In this document: positions 57,764 to 64,000 of the stretch, piece by piece | Numbering within the stretch: the first letter of the stretch is position 1 | How the letters are laid out: each line of letters starts with the position of its first letter | Assembly: GCA_036897095.1 (NCBI GenBank) | Contig: JAYMSP010000195.1 | Coordinates: 1-64,000, forward strand | DNA: 64,000 bases | Origin: Plantago elongata | Taxonomy: Eukaryota > Streptophyta > Magnoliopsida > Lamiales > Plantaginaceae | Reading direction: 5' to 3' | Program-made: the position numbers and the translations under genes | The notes under the pieces: model-generated | The model's database searches: none | What the model was told of the DNA's origin: nothing | What the model saw: the letters and a program-made list of their open reading frames with translations, nothing else

Positions 57764-59800
57764 CCCCCGCAGTTAAAGCAGGAGGTTGTCGTACGCTAAG
57801 ACTGTCTCGAAAATCGTCAAAAAGAACCCGAGGAAGTGAAGATGTAAGCGATCTGATATCGAGACGGCACATGAAGAACCCGAACTTCTCCACGAGCAAC
57901 TTTTTCGCGTACAAAGTGAATATCCATCTCAATGTGTTTGGTGAGTTGGTGTTGCACCAGATTGCCGGAGAGGTAAATTGCGCTGACATTGTCACAGTAT
58001 ACAATTGTGGCTTTCGTAATAGGACAATGGAGCTCAAGAAGCAAATTTCGTAGCCAACATGATTCTGAAACAACATTTGCGACACCTTGATATTCGGCTT
58101 CAACACTGGACTTAGACAATGTAGGTTGCCTCTTGGAAGACTAAGAAATAAGGTTGTCACCAAGAAACACACAATAACCAGAAGGGGATCTTCGAGTGTC
58201 AAGGCAGCCTCCCCAATAAGCATCAGTGTAGGAAATAAGAGACGCGAGTCTAGACTTATAGAGATGAAGTCCATATTCGGTCGTTCCTTGAATATAAACG
58301 ATGATGCGTTTGAGAGCATTCATATGAATAACTTGTGGTTTGTGCATATGGAGGCAAACTTCCTGAACTGTGTAAGAAATGTCTGGTCGAGTGAAGGTAA
58401 GATACTGCAAGGCACCGACAAGGGCTCGGTATAGAGAGGGATCCGGACAAGGGTCACCGTCCGAGGATCCGAGTTTGGCGAGTGTGTCCACTGGCGTGAG
58501 ACTCGGCTTGCAGTTTGACATTCCTACTCGTTCAATGATATCCGTAGCGTAGGTCTGTTGGGAAAGAAACATTCCATTCGAAGAACGGGAAACGACAATA
58601 CCAATGAAGTACGTGAGTTGTGAGAATGATATCATCCACGTAGAGCAGAATATAAGCCATATCTTTTCCACGAGAATAGATGAAAAGATGATCAGAGCTG
58701 CTGTGAGCAAAGCCAATGGTGCGAACGAAGTTGGCAAATCGTTGGTGCCATGCTCTAGGTGCTTGCTTGAGTTCATAAATCGATTTCTTGAGAAGACACA
58801 CATAATCAGGATGAGTGATGTCTTTGAAACTTATGAGCTGATGCATACATACGGTCTCTTTAAGATTGCCATGGAGAAACACATTCTTAACATCCAACTG
58901 ATGAATAGGCCAAGAAATAGATAAGGCAATGCTCAGAACAATCCGAATAGTAGCCGGTTTGACAACTGGACTAAATGTCTCGTCACAATCGATGCCAACC
59001 TGTTGGGACCTGCCATCACAAACAAAACGGGCTTTGTGCCTCTCAAAAGAACTCTCAGAATTCTTTTTATGACGAAAAACCCACATAGAGCGAATAAGGT
59101 TAGCATTAGATGGACGAGGAACCAACTCCCACGTCTTATTCGAAATAAGAGCATTAAATTCGTCAAGCATAGCAACATTCCAATTCGGATCTTGTAAAGC
59201 ACTAATGGGATTTCGTGGAAGGGGCAAAATAGCAGTAGTGAGGTTTACATAATCCGGGCCAAAGTATTTGGGGTTGGGACGGCTAATGCGGGGAGGACGA
59301 ATTGGGAAAGTGGGGGCGGGTTCGAAGTTGATGTGAACCGGGGAAGGAGCCGGTCGTATCCCTGGACAGGTAGAGGACCGGACTGGGGAGGAATCGGTAG
59401 AAGCAGGCGGCTATCTGGGGAAGGTAGCGGTCTGGTCGGCAGTGCGTCGACTACAGGAAGAATTGGCCGAACTAGCAGTGGGCTGGTCAGTGAGCTGGCG
59501 GGTGGACTGGGGCTGGTCGGACCGGCAGCAGACAGAGTCAAGTGTGGAAGAAAGTGGTGTGGAATTCCATGGTTAAAAAAACTCATAGGAAGGGGGGCGG
59601 GGGGGAGTTAGGAGTTTTGGAGAATGGAAAATAATTTTCATCAAAAAGAACATGTCTAGAGATAATTTTTTTCTTGCTTAACAAGTCATAGCATTTATAT
59701 CCCTTATGGTTGCTAGGATAACCCAAGAAAACGCAAGGGGTGGAGCGAGCTTGGAGTTTTTTAATGGTGGAAGAGGGAAAAAGAGGATAATCGCGTGTGC
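57607..59800 (-). mobile_element. Ty1/copia element, 5' half missing (fossil)
   Basis: Contains, on the minus strand, the end of the integrase (CVFLGYPSNHKGYKC, about 59700), the reverse transcriptase (MWVFRHKKNSE, DETFSPVVKPATIRIVL, QLDVKNVFLHGNL, YVDDI) and RNase H (KSSVEAEYQGVANVV, YCDNVSAIYL), then a polypurine tract and one short LTR. Gag, protease, most of integrase and the 5' LTR are absent. It has several breaks besides the truncation. It lies inside the REB1-like gene. Confidence 0.88.
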
Positions 59801-60111
59801 AGAACCCTTTCCAAACCATCTTCACCTAAGTTTTGGCTATCTATGTAACGATAGACAGCCTCTTCGATAATCGCATCTTCTTCCTTTGTAAACCGCTTAC
59901 CTCGAACTAGATCATCTTTTTGATCATTTCGAACATTTGAATCATCATGCAGAGGGAAAACCTCATCCTGGCTTGAAAACCTCACCTTTTTGTTACTTCT
60001 GTTAGGTGTCGGAACACTTTCCTGGGAATTGGCCTTCCTCTTCTTTCTTTTACTTGTAGCACATTCTGCATCATCACACGATGCATTGGTATTCCCTGAA
60101 AACGAGCCACC

Positions 60112-60306
60112 TGTGAGAATATGCGCCAAAGATTCGAACTTGTGACCTTGAAGAATAGATAGTACCATAGGCTTTATTACTTGTACATTTCTATTTAAAA
60201 CAGCTGCACTCTCTTCTCTATAAATAGAGAAGCTCATGTATCTTGTTTCTTACTATACCATTTCCATTTTATTCAATCAATATACTACATAATTCTGTAG
60301 TTAACA
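60112..60306 (+). repeat. 5' LTR of plus-strand copia element
   Basis: Runs from TGTGAGAATATGCGCC to GTAGTTAACA and includes a TATAAATAGAG box at about 60220. It is followed at once by TGGTATCAG, the copia primer-binding site for initiator methionine tRNA. The start is placed where similarity to the REB1-like gene stops. Confidence 0.7.
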
Positions 60307-63300
60307 TGGTATCAGTAAGTCAGTGAAACAGTTATCCTGTAACCATTTTTGATTTCGGCATTCATTAATTGATCAGCTCCGATCAGTTTCAACTCACTCC
60401 GGTTGATTTCTTTCTGATTTTTTCTTCGGTTCTTTCTAATGGCTAATGATTAACCTTCTCGACCGACTGGAGTAGATAATTCAGCTCACAATCGACCGAT
60501 TGATAACCGCCAGCCTCACAGAAGTTTCATGGATGATCCGAGCTCACCGTACTACTTGCAGTCGTCTGATCAACCAGGACTTGTTATAGTTCTCGATCCG
60601 TTGACAGGGCCGAACTATGGATCTTGGAGTAAAGCTACTCTGTTAGCTTTGCGTGTGAAGAACAAGGTGAAATTTGTCGATGGTTCCATTCAAATGCCAT
60701 CAGAAAGTTAGTCTCCTATCTTGTTTGCTGTTTGGGAACGTGTTAATTCTCTTGTTTTGGGAATTTATTTTCAATTCTTGTTTTGCTGAAATTCGATCTA
60801 GTTCTCTGAGCTTTACAGTTTCATATGAATTATGGGCTAATTTAAAGCCTCGATTCACTAAGAGTGATGGTCCTCGAACTTTTCATCTTGAGAGGTCTTT
60901 GATGAATATGAGACAAGGCAATTTGTCCATGTCTGTGTATTATGCTAGTTTTAAATCTCTCTAGGATGAATTCATGTTTACTAGGCCTGTATCTAACTGT
61001 ACGTGTGTAGGTAGTAGAGAGTTGGTTGAAGTCAGTCAGAAAGATGCAGTTTATAAGTTCTTGGTTGGATTGAATGAGTCTTATGCTCATGTCAGGAGCC
61101 AAATCTTGAAGCAAATACATGTTCCCAGCTTGACTAAAGTTTATTCTTTGTTGTTACAAGAGGAACGACAGCGTACTTTGTAATGTGCTAGTGCTGCATC
61201 TAGCCAAGAAGTGCTAGCTATGTGCACTCAAACTCAGGCTACTACAGAATTTTCACAAGAATCTGTGGCTTGTTTAGCCAAAAATGGTTTTTACAAGGCT
61301 AATAACAAAGAGAAAACAAGGCCTAAATGTATTCATTGTGGTGAATCTGGACATACTATGAAGACGTGTTACCAGATCATTGGTTATCCACCAGGATAGC
61401 AGGGTCCTAAAGGGAATCGGAAAGGAGAAACATCATCTCATGCTCATGCTGCCATGAGTGATAATGTTCAGACTATTCAAGGATCACCTGATATGAATCA
61501 TGAGATGTACACTCAGTTTCTCAAGTTTACTCAATTTCAATCTCAACAGGCTAATAATCAGGCATCTACTAGCTAGTGCACATACTGCTACAATAACCAT
61601 TTATGATAAGAATCTGCAGGTTTCTGCTGTGTCATGTAGTGAACGCAGGTATGCTTACTTATGATAATAAAGATGTTAGAACTGCTAAATGGGTGTTAGA
61701 TATATGTGCCACTGATCATATGGTGTGTAGTGATGTGTATTTTACATCTAATATAAGACATATTCATGTTGACATTTCTTTGCCTACTGGAGATAGTATC
61801 ATTGCTTCTAAAATAGGTGATATTCAGTTTTCTAAAGTGATCACTTTGCATGATGTCTTGTATGTTCCAAAGTTTGTTTTCAATCTTGTCTCAGTAAGAC
61901 ATTTAGCTGCTAATGAGCATTTAGATTGTCTTTTTACTACTAATCATTGTGATTTACATGATCAAATGACCAGCGACAAGATTGGTTATGCTAAATTGCT
62001 TGATGGCTTATATCAGCTTCAAGTGCATTGTCCTTCAGCTTCTGCTTTTGTTGTAGAGATTTCAGGATTAGATAAAACAACTTTGTGGCATCTAAGATTG
62101 GGTCATACTCCTATTGACAAAATGTTTTTAATACCTGAATTACAGATCAAACAATGTAATAAATCTCAATTTTCAAGTTGTGATGTTTGTCATTTTTGTA
62201 AACAGAAGAAACTGCAATTTAATGAAAGTATTTCTGTTTCTCAAAATGTGTTTGATCTGATTCATGTTGACATTTGTGAACCATTTCATACTCAATCTTA
62301 TACTGGTCACATATATTTTTTGACAATAGTAGAGGACAAATTCAGATGCACATGGTTATACTTAATGCAACACAAATCAGAATTGAAACAACATATGCTT
62401 CAGTTTTACAATCTAGTCTTGACTCAATATAAATGGAAAATCAGAAGTGTGAGGTCTGACAATGGACTTGAGTTTCTATTATATGATTTTTATTCAAGTT
62501 TAGGCATATTACACCAGAAATCTTATGTGGAAACTCCACAGCAGAATGGTAGAGTGGAAAGAAAGCATCAACATTTACTTCAAATGGCAAGAGCTTTCAT
62601 GTTTCAGTTTGGTGTGCCTTTGAAATAATGGAGTGAATGTGTCATGACTGCATGTCATATTATTAACAGGCTTCCCACCTCTATATTGGCAGGTAAAAGT
62701 CCTTATGAGGTATTATATAACACAACTCCTGATTATTCATATTTGAGAGTATTTGGTTCTTTATGCTATGCTTCTACATTATCTGTTAACAGATCAAAGT
62801 TTGATAGCAGGGCTACTAAAAGTGTTTTCATTGGTTATCCCTTAGGTTATAAAAAGTTATAAGTTGTTAATTTTAACTACTTATCAGGTTTTTATTTCAA
62901 GAAATGTTCAGTTTGTTGAACATGCTTTTCCTTACAAAAACAATACTGATGATTCTTATACTCAAAACATGCCTTTATTTACTCATGTTATTTGTAGTGA
63001 TAATGATGCTACAATAACACGTGATGTTTTACAACCTATTGATAACAATGTGTTTGATAATATTCATATTTCTGAATTATCTGACAATCATTTACAAGTT
63101 GCAGAAGTTGAAGAAATCAATTCACTTCATACATCATCAGACATTCATGAGCCTATACATGCTATGCATGACTTAAATAATGAAGTTTCTGCAGGAGATG
63201 AAGTTTCAACAGGAGATATAGTTTCTGCATGAGATGGTTTAAGAAGATCATATAGAAAAAAGACTATTTCTTCTACATTGGGAGTATATGACTAGATTTT

Positions 63301-64000
63301 ACCACCATCTATTGATCATGCTACATCTCACAATGCATTCTGCTATTTTATTTAATGAAGTTAAATATCCTATCTCTCATTTTTTGTCTACCGACAGATT
63401 ATCTGAGGAACATAAATATTTTTCAGCTGCTATCACTATAACTCCTGAACCAAATACCTATAAATAGGCAGCTCAACATCCTGAATGGGTTGATGCCATG
63501 CAAAAAGAGCTGGAAATGAATGGTTCAACTAAAACATGGGAACTAGTTCAACTACCAGCTGACAAGCATTGTATAGAGTGTAAGTGGGTTTTTAAAGTGA
63601 AATTTAAAGTAGATGGATCTATAGAGAGATATAAAGAAAGATTGATAGCCAAAGGTTATACTCAAGACAATGGAGTGGACTATTTTGAGACATTTTCACT
63701 AGTTGTGAAATTGACAACAGTGAGATGTTTACTTGCTATTGCTTCTGCAAATGGATGGTTTCTCCACCAACTGGATGTCAATATAACTTTTCTACATGGA
63801 GACTTGAGTAAAGAAGTTTATATGCTACCACATCCAGGTTATACTAAAGCTGGTTCTAGTCAGGTTTGCAAACTTGTTAAAACTTCATATGGACTTAAAC
63901 AGGCTAGCAGACAATGGTTTTTCAAGTTACAAAGTTCTTTACTTGCTATGGGATGTGTTCAGTCATCTGCAGATACCTCTTTGTTTGTTAAATTCAAAGA
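60112..64000 (+). mobile_element. Ty1/copia element, runs off the window (fossil)
   Basis: After the LTR and primer-binding site come gag (LTGPNYGSWSKATLLAL, about 60605; CCHC knuckle CIHCGESGHTMKTC, about 61330), protease (about 61690), the pre-integrase region (LWHLRLGHTPIDKM, about 62082) and the integrase core (VDICEPFHTQSYTGHI, VRSDNGLEF, PQQNGRVERKHQ). Then come the IGYPLGYK linker (about 62830) and reverse transcriptase (KVKFKVDGSIERYKERLIAK, DYFETFSLVVK, QLDVNITFLHGDL). All parts are in the normal order. It is broken, with around half a dozen or more interruptions. The 3' end lies outside the window, so the LTR pair cannot be compared for age. Confidence 0.9.

Larger units (their letters stand above)
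56971..60111 (-). pseudogene. REB1/TTF1-like Myb-domain gene broken by a copia element
   Basis: Two parts of one host gene flank a retrotransposon. 59820-60111 encodes a Lys-rich region (KRKKRKAN, NKKVRFSSQDEVFP) and the start of the first Myb domain (VRGKRFTKEEDAIIEEAV, QNLGEDGLERVLHTR). 57154-57603 encodes later Myb repeats (HGNTWKELAEELGTRPWHVK, MGHWSQEEYQRLFNLVNDD, DNIGWTAISDQV, VEEGVWSDVDDYRLLDALYG, VDWDNILDNRSADV). A possible last exon near 57000-56971 reads SFSEQVDVLA. Such plant proteins resemble RNA polymerase I termination and REB1-type factors. About 60 residues between the two blocks (rest of the first Myb domain) are missing, and the N-terminus is cut by a second insertion at 60112. 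It cannot make a normal protein. Confidence 0.8.

Noticed and set aside
58087-59202. several open frames on the plus strand
   Set aside because: Antisense to the copia polyprotein fragment.
1-64000. CRISPR array, bacterial operon or phage-like defence system
   Set aside because: No spaced identical repeats of CRISPR type and no prokaryotic gene. All coding signals are plant nuclear genes or plant transposons.

Overview
This is nuclear DNA from a flowering plant, most likely a eudicot. The evidence is split genes with GT-AG introns, AT-rich intergenic DNA, plant-only gene families (DUF26 receptor kinases, GATL glycosyltransferases, PPR-DYW proteins, NRT2 nitrate transporters) and plant transposons (Ty1/copia, L1-type LINEs with RNase H, CACTA, MULE, Stowaway, a Cassandra-like LTR). 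No bacterial or organellar gene was seen.

The core (about 2.8-43.7 kb) is a tandem cluster of cysteine-rich receptor-like kinases (CRKs), all on the minus strand. Four are CRK2-like (2792-5644, 17465-20189, 23141-25841, 32277-35311) and one is CRK3-like (40950-43738). Exon models for all five join in frame with GT-AG borders and give 642-647 residues each. A nearly deleted further CRK2-like copy lies at about 28340-29055. From memory, CRK2 and CRK3 are also neighbours in Arabidopsis (At1g70520, At1g70530), so the pair looks ancestral and the CRK2 side has expanded here. An intronless methyltransferase-like gene (29439-30740) sits inside the cluster.

The cluster is interrupted by mobile DNA. 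A 9 kb LINE block (7972-16969) has a 12-bp target duplication and carries a degenerate CACTA element (14079-16672), which in turn holds a Stowaway-like MITE and a tRNA-like stretch. A Pack-MULE (20914-22285) has 175-bp terminal inverted repeats and a near-perfect 9-bp target duplication. It carries a truncated GATL-type glycosyltransferase reading frame between two CRK genes. A large palindrome (about 1651-2490) lies just downstream of the first CRK. A tract of TTAGTTTC/GAAACTAA motifs with an embedded telomere-like hairpin lies at 37790-39080.

The right side holds a decayed PPR-DYW gene (45262-46517), a MULE-type MITE inserted in one copy of a local duplication (46985-48900), and an intact two-exon high-affinity nitrate transporter close to NRT2.5 (50840-52515). 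It also holds two 5'-truncated LINEs, a Cassandra-like LTR with a 5S rRNA-derived core, and a REB1-like Myb gene broken by a 5'-truncated copia element. A second copia element starts at 60112 and runs off the window.

The genes that look intact are the five CRKs, the methyltransferase-like gene and the NRT2.5-like transporter. The CRKs are predicted plasma-membrane signalling kinases and probably arose by unequal crossing-over. The nitrate transporter is functionally unrelated to them.
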